Source of the DNA: Saprospiraceae bacterium
GTDB taxonomy: Bacteria > Bacteroidota > Bacteroidia > Chitinophagales > Saprospiraceae
Reading direction: 5' to 3'
Assembly (NCBI GenBank): GCA_020627825.1
Contig: JAHDGD010000005.1
Coordinates: 1-64,000 of the forward strand
DNA: 64,000 nt
Position numbers and translations under genes: made by a program. The notes beneath the pieces were generated by a model. That model was not told the DNA's origin, did no database searches, and worked only from the letters and a program-made list of their open reading frames with translations. Positions 51,474 through 60,839 of this stretch are shown one piece after another (position 1 is the first letter of the stretch; each line of letters starts with the position of its first letter).

Positions 51474-52571
51474 ATGAAGATTATTAATGTTGTTGGTGCT
51501 CGTCCCAATTTTATAAAAATTGCCCCAATACATAGAGCGTTGAATAAAATTGATTCTGTAGAATCTTTGATTGTACATACAGGTCAACACTATGATGAAC
51601 GTATGAGTGATATTTTTTTTAATCAACTTGAATTACCGAAACCAGATTTTTATTTAGGTATAGGAGGTGGTTCTCATACCCACCAGAAAGCAAATGTAAT
51701 GCTTGCTTTTGAAAAAATCTGCAATAGTGAAAAACCTGATGTTGTTTTAGTAGTTGGAGATGTAAATGCCACAGCAGCTTGTAGTATTACCGCTATAAAA
51801 ATGGGTATTCGCACGGTTCATGTTGAGGCCGGATTAAGAAGTGGAGACAGGGATATGCCAGAGGAAATAAATCGAATTATTACAGATGCTATTTGTGATG
51901 ATTTATTTATTACAGAGCATAGCGGACTTATAAACCTTGCCAAGGAGGGAGTTCCTGATTCTAAAGTTCATTTTGTAGGGAATGTAATGATAGATTCTCT
52001 TGTTTATTTTCGCAAGAAAGCATCTTATGATGGTATATTAAATACTTTGGGCTTAAAGCCCAAAAAATATATTCTTATGACCATGCATAGACCTTCAAAT
52101 GTTGACAATGTTGATAGTTTAAATAAGATCTTGCAAATCATAAGAAATGCTTGTGCCCATAATAATGTTGTTTTTCCTGTTCATCCGAGAACAGAAAATA
52201 ATTTAAAGAAATTTAATTTGTGGGATAAATTAAGTACCATAAATGGCCTTCATATTATGGGACCTCAAGGGTATCTACAATTTTTAAATTTAATGGATAA
52301 TGCATTAATGATTATTACTGACTCTGGTGGTATTCAAGAAGAAACAACGTACTTACAAGTTCCATGCATTACGTTTAGATCTTCTACTGAACGTCCGATC
52401 ACCGTTGAATTAGGAACAAATGTTTTGATTAGTGAATTGGATGTAAAAGAGGTTGACCTTCAGGTGCAATCCATTCTCAATGGAGAACATAAAACAGGTG
52501 TTATTCCGCCTTTATGGGATGGAGATGCCGCAACTCGAATTGCAAAAATTTTAGTAAAAAAATATAATTAA
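51474..52571 (+). CDS. wecB: UDP-N-acetylglucosamine 2-epimerase (non-hydrolysing)
   Basis: A 365-residue epimerase of the WecB family: NVVGARPNFIKIAPIHRAL, HTGQHYDERMSDIFFNQLEL, VVGDVNATAACSITAIKMG, EAGLRSGDRDMPEEINRIITD and the later DSGGIQEETTYLQVPCITFR. It interconverts UDP-GlcNAc and UDP-ManNAc. As a WbpI-like epimerase is already present, this one probably supplies a second ManNAc-type precursor. Palindrome copy 8 lies in frame at LGLKPKK, in a surface loop before ILMTMHRPSNVD. It is 10 nt after the deacetylase and 6 nt ahead of cysN. Confidence 0.92.
   Translation: MKIINVVGARPNFIKIAPIHRALNKIDSVESLIVHTGQHYDERMSDIFFNQLELPKPDFYLGIGGGSHTHQKANVMLAFEKICNSEKPDVVLVVGDVNATAACSITAIKMGIRTVHVEAGLRSGDRDMPEEINRIITDAICDDLFITEHSGLINLAKEGVPDSKVHFVGNVMIDSLVYFRKKASYDGILNTLGLKPKKYILMTMHRPSNVDNVDSLNKILQIIRNACAHNNVVFPVHPRTENNLKKFNLWDKLSTINGLHIMGPQGYLQFLNLMDNALMIITDSGGIQEETTYLQVPCITFRSSTERPITVELGTNVLISELDVKEVDLQVQSILNGEHKTGVIPPLWDGDAATRIAKILVKKYN
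52046..52064. repeat. Dispersed palindrome copy 8 (inside wecB)
   Basis: Perfect inverted repeat, 9-nt arms TTTGGGCTT and complement around A. It encodes LGLKPK within the epimerase; GLKPKEY-like sequences occur naturally here in homologues, so an origin by convergence cannot be excluded for this copy. Confidence 0.7.
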
Positions 52572-52577
52572 TTATAA

Positions 52578-53834
52578 ATGGATAATACGGAATTATTAAG
52601 ATTTACAACAGCTGGTTCAGTTGATGATGGTAAGTCTACCTTAATAGGAAGATTGCTGTATGATAGTAAATCAATATATCAAGATCAGTATGAGACAATA
52701 GCTAAAGTAAGTGAAAGAAGAGGTGAAGAAGGTGTTAATTTAGCGTTGTTAACTGATGGGTTAAAAAGTGAAAGAGAACAAGGTATTACAATTGATGTAG
52801 CCTATCGATATTTTTCTACACCGAAACGTAAGTTTATTATAGCAGATACTCCAGGTCATATTCAATATACCAGAAATATGGTAACAGGTGCTTCAACCGC
52901 AAATGTTGCATTGGTTTTAGTTGACGCACGTAATGGTGTAATCGAACAGACAAGAAGACACGCTATAATTTCTTCTCTTCTACAAATACCTCACATTCTT
53001 GTATGCATTAATAAAATGGACTTAGTTGATTATAGTGAGGAAGTATATGAAAAAATAAAAGATGATTTTTCAAATTTTGCTTCAAAACTAGATGTCAAGG
53101 ACGTAGAATTTATTCCCATTTCTGCATTAAAAGGTGATAATGTTGTAAATCGTTCAGCCAATATGGACTGGTATGGTGGAGGAACTTTAATGTATTATCT
53201 AGAAAATGTTCATATAGCAAGCGACCATAATTTCAGAGATGTAAGATTTCCAGTTCAACATGTGATAAGACCTTATTCCGATGAATTTCATGATTTTAGA
53301 GGGTATGCAGGTAGAGTTGCTGGAGGAACTATAAAGATAGGAGATAAAGTAATGTTACTTCCTTCAGGTTTTATGTCAACAATAAAGTCTATTCATGGTG
53401 CATCAGGAGATCAAGAAACAGCTATTCCACCTCAAAGTGTAACATTAACGCTAAATGATGATCTTGACCTATCAAGGGGAGATATGATTGTAAGAGAGAA
53501 TAATGTGCCTGATGCTACCCAAGATATAGATATCATGTTGTGTTGGTTTGATCAAGAAAAACCATTACAAGTAAGAGGTAAATATGCTTTAAAGCATACA
53601 ACTCAAGATGTTAGATGTGTTGTAAAAGAAATCCAATATAAATTGGATATTGAAACACTGCATAGAAATAAAGAAGACAAATCCATTCGTATGAATGATA
53701 TTGCGCGTGTAACTTTAAGGACGACTAAACCATTGTTTATTGATCCTTATAGAAGAAATAGAATTACAGGTAGCCTTATTTTAATTGACGAAGCAACTAA
53801 TAATACTGTTGCTGCAGCTATGATCGTATCATGA
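52578..53834 (+). CDS. cysN: Sulfate adenylyltransferase subunit 1 (GTPase)
   Basis: A 418-residue EF-Tu-like GTPase that drives CysD. The P-loop is AGSVDDGKSTLIGRLL (about 11-26), switch II is IADTPGHIQYTRNMVTGAS, and the base-specificity motif is NKMDLVDYS. Two beta-barrel domains follow. It ends without a fused APS kinase domain, matching the separate cysC in the locus. It overlaps the DUF2061 gene by 4 nt. Confidence 0.96.
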   Translation: MDNTELLRFTTAGSVDDGKSTLIGRLLYDSKSIYQDQYETIAKVSERRGEEGVNLALLTDGLKSEREQGITIDVAYRYFSTPKRKFIIADTPGHIQYTRNMVTGASTANVALVLVDARNGVIEQTRRHAIISSLLQIPHILVCINKMDLVDYSEEVYEKIKDDFSNFASKLDVKDVEFIPISALKGDNVVNRSANMDWYGGGTLMYYLENVHIASDHNFRDVRFPVQHVIRPYSDEFHDFRGYAGRVAGGTIKIGDKVMLLPSGFMSTIKSIHGASGDQETAIPPQSVTLTLNDDLDLSRGDMIVRENNVPDATQDIDIMLCWFDQEKPLQVRGKYALKHTTQDVRCVVKEIQYKLDIETLHRNKEDKSIRMNDIARVTLRTTKPLFIDPYRRNRITGSLILIDEATNNTVAAAMIVS

Positions 53835-54055
53835 AAGAATCACATTTAAGAAGTGTTCTAAAAGGTGTAACATGGAGAATCCTTGCGACACTTACAACAG
53901 TAACCATTGCATTTTTTATAACTGGAGATGTTAAAAGTGCCCTCACGATAGGAGGCATAGAATTTTTTGGTAAACTATTGTTATACTATTTACATGAAAG
54001 AGCATGGCAAATGGTACCTTCTGGATCAATACGCTCCATCTTTAAAAAGAAGTAA
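53831..54055 (+). CDS. DUF2061 family small membrane protein
   Basis: A 74-residue protein with two hydrophobic segments: [21 protein letters not shown] with [14 protein letters not shown], then [15 protein letters not shown], the hallmarks of DUF2061. The family has no established biochemistry but is repeatedly linked to sulfate-activation genes in genomes, which fits the 4-nt overlap with cysN. A role in sulfate uptake or handling is an inference from that context. Confidence 0.88.
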   Translation: MKESHLRSVLKGVTWRILATLTTVTIAFFITGDVKSALTIGGIEFFGKLLLYYLHERAWQMVPSGSIRSIFKKK

Positions 54056-55017
54056 TGCAACGTGTACTGATTACTGGAGCTGCTGGATTCTTAGGGTCAC
54101 ACTTATGTGATAAATTTATTGATGAAGGGTTTGAGGTAATAGGAATGGATAATTTATTAACAGGGGATATGGATAATATTGCTCATTTGATGCCTCTTGA
54201 GCAATTTAGTTTTCACCATCATGATGTTAGTAAATTCGTCCATGTTACTGGTAAAGTTGACTTTATTTTGCACTTTGCTTCGCCTGCTTCACCTATTGAT
54301 TATTTGAAAATGCCTATTCAAACGTTAAAAGTAGGCTCTCTTGGGACACATAATTTATTAGGTTTAGCGAAAGCAAAAAATGCTAGGATGTTGATTGCTT
54401 CTACTTCTGAAGTTTATGGTGATCCTCTTGTAAATCCTCAACCAGAAGAATACTGGGGTAATGTCAATCCTATTGGCCCTAGAGGAGTTTATGATGAGGC
54501 GAAACGTTTTCAAGAAGCTATTACAATGGCTTATCATACGTATCATGGACTGGATACTAGGATTGTTAGAATATTCAACACCTATGGACCTCGAATGCGA
54601 GTGAATGATGGAAGAGCATTGCCTACTTTTTTCTCGCAAGCTATTCGGAATCAAGATATTACTGTATTTGGTGATGGGGCTCAAACTAGAGCATTTTGCT
54701 ATGTAGACGATCTGATTGATGGGATCTTTAAATTGCTACATTGTCCATATCATTTACCAGTCAATATTGGCAATCCTGATGAAATAAGTGTTCTTAAAGC
54801 TGCGGAAGAAGTTTTAGAAATAGTTGGGTCAAGCCCAAAAGGGACTACATCTAAAATCATCTTTCAAGGACTACCAATCGATGATCCGAAAGTAAGAAGA
54901 CCAGATATTTCAAAAGCTATTAAAAAATTGGCTTGGGAGCCAAAAGTTAAAAGAAGAGATGGGTTCAAAAGAACTTTTAAATATTTCGAAAAGAAATTAA
55001 ATAACCTAGATGAATAA
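54055..55017 (+). CDS. UDP-glucuronate decarboxylase (UDP-xylose synthase)
   Basis: A 320-residue short-chain dehydrogenase of the UXS family. The NAD motif is [41 protein letters not shown] and [23 protein letters not shown] are UXS signatures, and the catalytic pair is in YDEAKRFQE (Tyr147, Lys151). It converts UDP-glucuronate, made by ugd of this locus, to UDP-xylose. Near residue 258 it has a short insert, GSSPKGTT, not typical for the family, which lies on a decayed palindrome (54824-54838). It overlaps neighbours by 1 and 8 nt. Confidence 0.9.
   Translation: MQRVLITGAAGFLGSHLCDKFIDEGFEVIGMDNLLTGDMDNIAHLMPLEQFSFHHHDVSKFVHVTGKVDFILHFASPASPIDYLKMPIQTLKVGSLGTHNLLGLAKAKNARMLIASTSEVYGDPLVNPQPEEYWGNVNPIGPRGVYDEAKRFQEAITMAYHTYHGLDTRIVRIFNTYGPRMRVNDGRALPTFFSQAIRNQDITVFGDGAQTRAFCYVDDLIDGIFKLLHCPYHLPVNIGNPDEISVLKAAEEVLEIVGSSPKGTTSKIIFQGLPIDDPKVRRPDISKAIKKLAWEPKVKRRDGFKRTFKYFEKKLNNLDE
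54824..54838. repeat. Possible decayed palindrome copy (inside UDP-xylose synthase)
   Basis: TTGGG and CCCAA flank TCAAG; the inner arms mismatch at one base. It encodes part of an extra GSSPKG loop in the UDP-xylose synthase. Confidence 0.35.
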
Positions 55018-56404
55018 GTTGGAAGAGTTACTGCTCTCTGGAGGAGATGAAAGACTGGAGTTAAAAGAAAATGGAACGAATAAATATTATATTCATCCAC
55101 TACAATACCAAGGTATTTTATTAAGAGGATCTTGTACGTGTAATCCTCTTAATTCATTTTCTCATCCTAAGCTAGTCGAAAAGTTTAATAATGAGCATGT
55201 AGATTTTCCTGCAATAAGAGAGGAGCAACGTCAAAGAATTTCCGCATTATTTAATTATGATAATCAGAATAAATTCGATGTAATTTTTGCACCTTCTGGA
55301 AGTGATTTACCTTATCTTCCTCTTATTTTTTCTAAAATTCTATATCCAGAAAAAGATATAAAACTTTTACTCACATGTCCAGAAGAATTAGGTTCTGGTT
55401 CTCAGCTAGCATTTTTGGGAAAGAATTATTCTAAGTATATTCAATTTGGAGAAAGTTCAGGAATTACGGAGGATATTAACCCATTGTATAATATTAGCAT
55501 GGAAAGATTTACTGCTAGAAGTAAAGACGGAAAAATCCTGAACAACAAAGATGCTATTGCAACTGATGTGGAGAATGAGCAAAACAAAAGTATTATTGGT
55601 GCACTTGTTATAGGAAGTAAATCTGGGATTGAAGATGATATTTCAATTATTCCTGATGTGTCAGCTAATGTTTTATGGACTGTTGATTTGTGTCAGCTCC
55701 GTAATAGTAAAAGATTGGTTAATGAATTGCTTGATAAAGGGTGTTTAGTTATGATTACAGGTTCTAAATTTTATATGTCTCCTCCTTTTTCAGGAGCACT
55801 ATTAGTGCCTAAGAATTTAAGTCATAAAATAAAACAAGTAAACGTAGATACTATAAAACAATTTGTTGCTGGCTATGATTTTATTTTTTCTAAGTATGAC
55901 TTTCCTGAATCTTGGAGTGTTCTGAGAGAGTTATTTAATTCAAGACATAATAATGGATTAGTTGTTAGATGGGAAGCAGCATTGGAATTAATGGAAAGAT
56001 TTGATCAATTACCAAAGGAAACTACAAGGAAAACAATTGAAGATTGGAATAGTACAGTTCATAAATATATTTTAGAATCTAAGTATTTAGAACTCATGCC
56101 TCAACAAGATAAAACCAATCAAACGATTGTTTCTTTTAAAGTGAAAGATAAAAATGGAAACTGGATGGATTATGATCAATTAAAGGAATTGCATTTAAAA
56201 ATTACAAATACACCATTCCTTTTTGAGAAATTCAAAAGTGTTTTAATCGGTCAACCAGTACGCTATAGTCATGGCGCATTTTTAAGATTTGCAATAGGTG
56301 CGTATAATATTTTAAAAATTGCAGGTAAAAATCTTGAAGATCGATTTGTTGTTGATAAGAAATTAATTCAGCATGTTGATAAAATGGTTCTAGAAAGCGT
56401 ATGA
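55010..56404 (+). CDS. Divergent fold-type I PLP-dependent enzyme
   Basis: A 464-residue protein laid out as an aminotransferase class V-like enzyme. [15 protein letters not shown] is the cofactor-phosphate and loop region, [10 protein letters not shown] provides the Asp that binds the pyridine N, and [19 protein letters not shown] carries the candidate PLP Lys (about residue 253). I cannot match it to a characterised enzyme. It is not of the DegT sugar-aminotransferase type used elsewhere in the locus. It overlaps a fold-III PLP enzyme gene by 4 nt, so the two probably act in sequence. Confidence 0.6.
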   Translation: MNKLEELLLSGGDERLELKENGTNKYYIHPLQYQGILLRGSCTCNPLNSFSHPKLVEKFNNEHVDFPAIREEQRQRISALFNYDNQNKFDVIFAPSGSDLPYLPLIFSKILYPEKDIKLLLTCPEELGSGSQLAFLGKNYSKYIQFGESSGITEDINPLYNISMERFTARSKDGKILNNKDAIATDVENEQNKSIIGALVIGSKSGIEDDISIIPDVSANVLWTVDLCQLRNSKRLVNELLDKGCLVMITGSKFYMSPPFSGALLVPKNLSHKIKQVNVDTIKQFVAGYDFIFSKYDFPESWSVLRELFNSRHNNGLVVRWEAALELMERFDQLPKETTRKTIEDWNSTVHKYILESKYLELMPQQDKTNQTIVSFKVKDKNGNWMDYDQLKELHLKITNTPFLFEKFKSVLIGQPVRYSHGAFLRFAIGAYNILKIAGKNLEDRFVVDKKLIQHVDKMVLESV

Positions 56405-57558
56405 AAATCTTGACTAAAAAAGATATTATAGCATCTTATAACGCAATTAAGCATAAGGATCATAAATCAATGTATGTATATCATATTGATCTTTTAGATC
56501 AGCGATTACAACATCTTAAGAATGAATTTCCCAAAAGTGTTTTGCATGCTGTTGCCATTAAAACAAATAATCTTCCTGAAGTATTGAGCTATATAGTTTC
56601 ACAGGGATGTGGATTAGAAGCCGCTTCTTTTGAAGAAGTTAAACTTGCTGTAAATGCGGGATGCGATCCTTCTAAAATTGTATTCGATGGTCCTGCCAAA
56701 ACAAGAGAAGAGCTTGAATATTGCAATGCGAATTTTCAAGGAATAAAAATAAATGCGAATTCATTTAATGAATTGGAGAAATTGTTAGGATTAAAAAATC
56801 TTAATATTGGTATTCGAATTAATCCAATGTTGAGAATTGATTCTCCTGATATATTTATGGTTTCTGGTAAAGGAAGTAAATTTGGTATTCCTATAACAAG
56901 TAAAGAAAGAATAGTATCAAATATTTTTGCTAGTCCTTCCATTAATGGTTTACATGTTCATCCTGGTTCTGAAATATCAAGTTTGGAACAGCATGTATCA
57001 TGCATTAAAATAGTCTATGATTTCGCTATACAGATAAACAAAGAAATACCAAATAAAATAAAATGGATTGATATAGGGGGAGGAATAAAACCTGAGCAAG
57101 ATTTTGATGGAAATCAAAAAAAGCTCACACACTTTATTGCTTTATTAAAAAAATACTGTCCATTAATTTTTGATGATTTTGAATGTATTACGGAATATGG
57201 CAGATTTGTGCATACTCATTGTGCCTATGCAGTTTCTAAGGTTGAAGATATATTGGAGTATCACGAACCTCATATTGCTATAATACATTTAGGAGCAGAT
57301 TTATTCCTTCGTGAAGTTTATAGTTCTTCACCTCCCTCTCATCAGTATTTTAATATTACGTCTACTGATAGGCAATTACAACGTTATGATCTAGGTGGAC
57401 CGTTGTGTTTTTCAGGAGATTTTTTGGCGAAGAATGAAGAGCTTTTAAAATTGCAAATAGGTGATGTAATAGCTATTACAGCTTGTGGGTCCAATAGTAT
57501 TTCTATGTGGTCGGAACATTGTAGTCGTAAAAAGCCTATAATTAAGTATGCCCGATAA
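56401..57558 (+). CDS. Divergent fold-type III PLP enzyme (diaminopimelate/ornithine decarboxylase-like)
   Basis: A 385-residue alanine-racemase-fold enzyme. The PLP Lys is in HAVAIKTNN (about 54), followed by GLHVHPGSEI, the phosphate-binding WIDIGGGIK, TEYGRFVH and GGPLCFSGDFL, which keeps the active-site Cys. The Glu of the usual CESGD is Phe here, and the C-terminal GAY motif that supplies the second-subunit Tyr reads TACGSNSISMW, without Tyr. It may therefore not be a standard amino-acid decarboxylase. It overlaps the preceding PLP gene by 4 nt. Confidence 0.68.
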   Translation: MKILTKKDIIASYNAIKHKDHKSMYVYHIDLLDQRLQHLKNEFPKSVLHAVAIKTNNLPEVLSYIVSQGCGLEAASFEEVKLAVNAGCDPSKIVFDGPAKTREELEYCNANFQGIKINANSFNELEKLLGLKNLNIGIRINPMLRIDSPDIFMVSGKGSKFGIPITSKERIVSNIFASPSINGLHVHPGSEISSLEQHVSCIKIVYDFAIQINKEIPNKIKWIDIGGGIKPEQDFDGNQKKLTHFIALLKKYCPLIFDDFECITEYGRFVHTHCAYAVSKVEDILEYHEPHIAIIHLGADLFLREVYSSSPPSHQYFNITSTDRQLQRYDLGGPLCFSGDFLAKNEELLKLQIGDVIAITACGSNSISMWSEHCSRKKPIIKYAR

Positions 57559-57576
57559 TGTTTATTTAATTTAATT

Positions 57577-58632
57577 ATGAATAAAATGGAAACTTCAGAT
57601 GGTATAATTACATTGAAAGATATAATTTTATTAATTCAATCATTTATTAAATATCTTTTTAAAAAGTGGTTTGTAATAGCCATATTGGCTATTCTATTTT
57701 CTGGATTTTTCATATATAAACATTTTACAAGCGAAATTAAATATAAGTCTGAGCTTCGTTTTGTAGTTGAAGGTCAAAACGGAACTGGAGGTGGATTAGG
57801 TGGTTTGTTGGGAAGCATTGGAATTCGAAAGTCTGGAGGAGTAAGCCCATTTAAAATTTTAGAAGTTGGTAAATCGAGTAATATCTTACTAAAAGTTTTA
57901 TCTGCTAAAACATCTTCAGGTGAGTTCATTGGTAATAGGATTATCAATACATATAATTTAACTAAGAAATGGTCAGAAAATAATGCATCATTAAAAGATT
58001 TTCAATTTACGCAAGAACTAAACGATAGAGAATTAAGCGATAAAGAACGAATTGTCATCCGAAAATTAATGCGGAAATTTTGGAGTAAAGATGAAGATGT
58101 TGCCTTGTGTAAATTTACTCTGGATGAAGCAAAAGGAATTTATGTATTAAATTCTTCAACAATTAATGAAGATTTGAGTTTCGAAATTTCAACTCAGTTA
58201 TTTAAATTCATAAAACTATTTTTTGAGGATGAAATATTTGAAAATCAGAAGCAGTTTTCAGAAATTTTGACACACAAGGCTGATTCTTTAAGAGTCCTAA
58301 GAGATCAGAAAGTAAGACAGCTAGCTCGATTTAATGCTAGAAATCGAGGTTTAGTTAATGATGAAGTTTCAGCAGACTATACGATTCTTACACAAGAACA
58401 ATTAGTATTAAATTCTGCTTTAGCAGAAGTAATTAAAAATAAAGAAATGGCTGATGTCAATTTGAAAGACATACAACCATTATTTTTGGAAATAGATAGA
58501 CCATTCAAACCATTGCCAGTAATTACATCTTCTTTAATTCGAAATGCTATTATAGGGGGTGTAATAGGAATAATGCTTGGTTCTATTCTTTTGATTTTTA
58601 TAAAAATATATCAAGACGCAATGTCTTCTTAA
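57577..58632 (+). CDS. Wzz-type chain-length determinant protein
   Basis: A 351-residue inner-membrane protein: one helix near the N-terminus (WFVIAILAILFSGFFIYKH), a large periplasmic, helical region with coiled-coil character (about 215-300), and a second helix near the C-terminus (IIGGVIGIMLGSILLIFI). The order and the Pro-rich segment before the last helix (RPFKPLPVI) are those of Wzz/PCP co-polymerases. A Gly-rich loop NGTGGGLGGLLGSIG follows the first strand. No tyrosine-kinase domain is fused. It sets the length of the polysaccharide chain in a Wzy-dependent pathway. Confidence 0.85.
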   Translation: MNKMETSDGIITLKDIILLIQSFIKYLFKKWFVIAILAILFSGFFIYKHFTSEIKYKSELRFVVEGQNGTGGGLGGLLGSIGIRKSGGVSPFKILEVGKSSNILLKVLSAKTSSGEFIGNRIINTYNLTKKWSENNASLKDFQFTQELNDRELSDKERIVIRKLMRKFWSKDEDVALCKFTLDEAKGIYVLNSSTINEDLSFEISTQLFKFIKLFFEDEIFENQKQFSEILTHKADSLRVLRDQKVRQLARFNARNRGLVNDEVSADYTILTQEQLVLNSALAEVIKNKEMADVNLKDIQPLFLEIDRPFKPLPVITSSLIRNAIIGGVIGIMLGSILLIFIKIYQDAMSS

Positions 58633-58653
58633 TGCAATATTTAATGTTTATTA

Positions 58654-59679
58654 ATGAATAATTTGAATCTAAATAACAAATCAATTTTAATAACAGGAGG
58701 AACGGGATCCTTAGGTAAAGCCTTGACTAGGAGAATTTACAAAGAGTTTCCTAATGTAAAACGTTTGGTAATCTTTAGTAGAGATGAGCAAAAGCAGTTT
58801 CAAATGGCTCAAGAATATCCGACTTCCGACTTTCCAAGTATACGTTTTTTTATTGGTGATGTTCGTGATAAAGATCGTTTAATAAGGGCGATGAAGGGAA
58901 TTGATTATGTAATACATGCAGCTGCAATGAAACATGTGCATTTAGCTGAGTATAATCCTACAGAATGTATTAAAACGAATGTAGGTGGTGCTGAAAATGT
59001 AATTGATGCATGCTTACAGACGGAAGTGGAACGAGTTGTAGCTTTGTCTACAGATAAAGCATGCGCGCCTATAAATTTGTATGGAGCTACAAAACTGACC
59101 TCTGATAAATTATTTGTCGCCGCAAATAACATAAAGGGCAAAAATCCTATACGTTTTTCAGTTGTTCGTTATGGCAATGTTATGGGTTCCAATGGGTCAG
59201 TAATTCCTTTCTTTATAAAGAAAAGGAAAGAAGGATTTTTACCAATAACAAATACAGACATGACTCGATTTAATATTTCATTAGATGGAGGCGTTGATAT
59301 GGTTTTTCATGCTTTAGCAAATGCTTGGGGAGGAGAAATCTTTGTTCCTAAAATTCCTTCTTATAAAATAACAGATGTAGCGAAAGCTATTGCACCAAGT
59401 ATTGAACATAAAGTCATTGGGATTCGCCCTGGAGAAAAAATTCATGAAGAAATGATTACTTCATCTGATTCATATAATACCTATGATTTAGGCACGTATT
59501 ATGTTATTTTACCGTCAAAACCCAATTGGTCAATGGAGGATTTTAAAAAGGAATTTGGTGCTGAAAGGGTTCCTTCTGGATTTAATTATAATTCAGGGAA
59601 TAATACGGAATGGGTAACAGTGGAAGATTTGCAGGAATTTATTAAAGTTCATATTGATGAAAATTTTAAACCAGTATAA
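58654..59679 (+). CDS. pseB: UDP-GlcNAc 4,6-dehydratase (inverting), pseudaminic acid pathway
   Basis: A 341-residue SDR enzyme. The NADP motif is ILITGGTGSLGKAL; RDEQKQFQMAQEY, VIHAAAMKHVHLAEYNPTECIKTNV and LSTDKACAPINLYGATKL are typical of PseB. MTRFNISLDGGVDMV and GIRPGEKIHEEMI complete the pattern. It performs the first step of CMP-pseudaminate synthesis by dehydrating UDP-GlcNAc with C5 inversion. It directly abuts pseC (1-nt overlap). Confidence 0.94.
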   Translation: MNNLNLNNKSILITGGTGSLGKALTRRIYKEFPNVKRLVIFSRDEQKQFQMAQEYPTSDFPSIRFFIGDVRDKDRLIRAMKGIDYVIHAAAMKHVHLAEYNPTECIKTNVGGAENVIDACLQTEVERVVALSTDKACAPINLYGATKLTSDKLFVAANNIKGKNPIRFSVVRYGNVMGSNGSVIPFFIKKRKEGFLPITNTDMTRFNISLDGGVDMVFHALANAWGGEIFVPKIPSYKITDVAKAIAPSIEHKVIGIRPGEKIHEEMITSSDSYNTYDLGTYYVILPSKPNWSMEDFKKEFGAERVPSGFNYNSGNNTEWVTVEDLQEFIKVHIDENFKPV

Positions 59680-60836
59680 TGAATTTTAAAATTCCTTACG
59701 GTAGACAACACATTACTTCAGAAGATATTGACGCAGTAACTAATGTTTTACATGCAGACTTCTTAACAACCGGGCCCAAGGTCTCAGAATTTGAAGAAAA
59801 ATTTGCACAATATGTTGATAGTAAATATGCCGTTGCAGTTTCTAATGGAACAGCTGCTTTACATCTTTGTGCAATGGCATTAAATGTTACTAAAGATTCT
59901 AAAGTAATTACTACACCAATCACATTTGCAGCTAGTGCAAATTGTGTGCGATATTGTGGAGGTCAAATAGATTTTTGTGATATCAATCCTGACACATTAA
60001 CTATTGATTTAAAAAAATTACGAGCGAAGTTACAATCTGAGCCTAAAGGCACATATCAAGGAGTTATTCCGGTTGACTTTGCAGGCTATCCTGTAAATCT
60101 CGAAGAATTAAAAGAGATAGCTGATGAGTTTAATTTGTGGATTATAGAAGATGCATGTCATGCACCAGGAGGTTCTTTTATTGATCAGAATGGTAAAGAG
60201 CAAAGATGTGGTAACGGTAATTTTGCTAACCTTGCAATCTTCTCTTTTCATCCAGTAAAGCATATTGCTTGTGGAGAGGGGGGCATGATAACAACTAATG
60301 ATAAGAACTTATACGATAAATTAGTTCAACTTAGATCTCATGGAATGATTTATCAAGGTAATGAAAATTTAATCGAAAATCATGGAAGATGGTACATGGA
60401 ACTACAGGACTTAGGCTATAATTATCGATTACCTGATATTCTTTGTGCTTTGGGAATATCACAGTTGGCAAAAGCAAATGATGGGATAATTAGAAGACGA
60501 GAGATTGCAAAGATTTATGATGAAGCCTTTGAAGGAACTAAGATTTTAACTCATCGTCCAGCATCTAATATTAATCATGCATATCATCTTTATGTAGTTG
60601 AAATTGAAAAAAGAAAAGAAGTTTATGATTTGCTTCGGGAGAAAGGTATTTTTTGCCAAATACATTATATTCCATTACATACAATGCCTTATTATAAAAA
60701 ATTAGGTCCATATGATGATTTAATTAATGCAGAAAAATATTATAGAAATTGTCTAAGTCTGCCTATGTATCCTTCCCTAAAAGATTCAGAACAACAATAT
60801 GTTATTGAACAAATTTTAAACCTAACAAATAAGTAA
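59679..60836 (+). CDS. pseC: UDP-4-amino-4,6-dideoxy-N-acetyl-beta-L-altrosamine transaminase
   Basis: A 385-residue fold-I PLP sugar aminotransferase. IPYGRQHITSEDIDAVTNVL is the family opening, VSNGTAALHLCAMALNV the PLP phosphate region, IIEDACHAPGG the Asp region, and SFHPVKHIACGEGGMI carries the PLP Lys (about 194). It aminates C4 of the PseB product. The C-terminal block LREKGIFCQIHYIPLHTMPYY is typical. It sits between pseB and the Pse-linked methylase gene. Confidence 0.94.
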   Translation: MNFKIPYGRQHITSEDIDAVTNVLHADFLTTGPKVSEFEEKFAQYVDSKYAVAVSNGTAALHLCAMALNVTKDSKVITTPITFAASANCVRYCGGQIDFCDINPDTLTIDLKKLRAKLQSEPKGTYQGVIPVDFAGYPVNLEELKEIADEFNLWIIEDACHAPGGSFIDQNGKEQRCGNGNFANLAIFSFHPVKHIACGEGGMITTNDKNLYDKLVQLRSHGMIYQGNENLIENHGRWYMELQDLGYNYRLPDILCALGISQLAKANDGIIRRREIAKIYDEAFEGTKILTHRPASNINHAYHLYVVEIEKRKEVYDLLREKGIFCQIHYIPLHTMPYYKKLGPYDDLINAEKYYRNCLSLPMYPSLKDSEQQYVIEQILNLTNK

Positions 60837-60839
60837 AAA

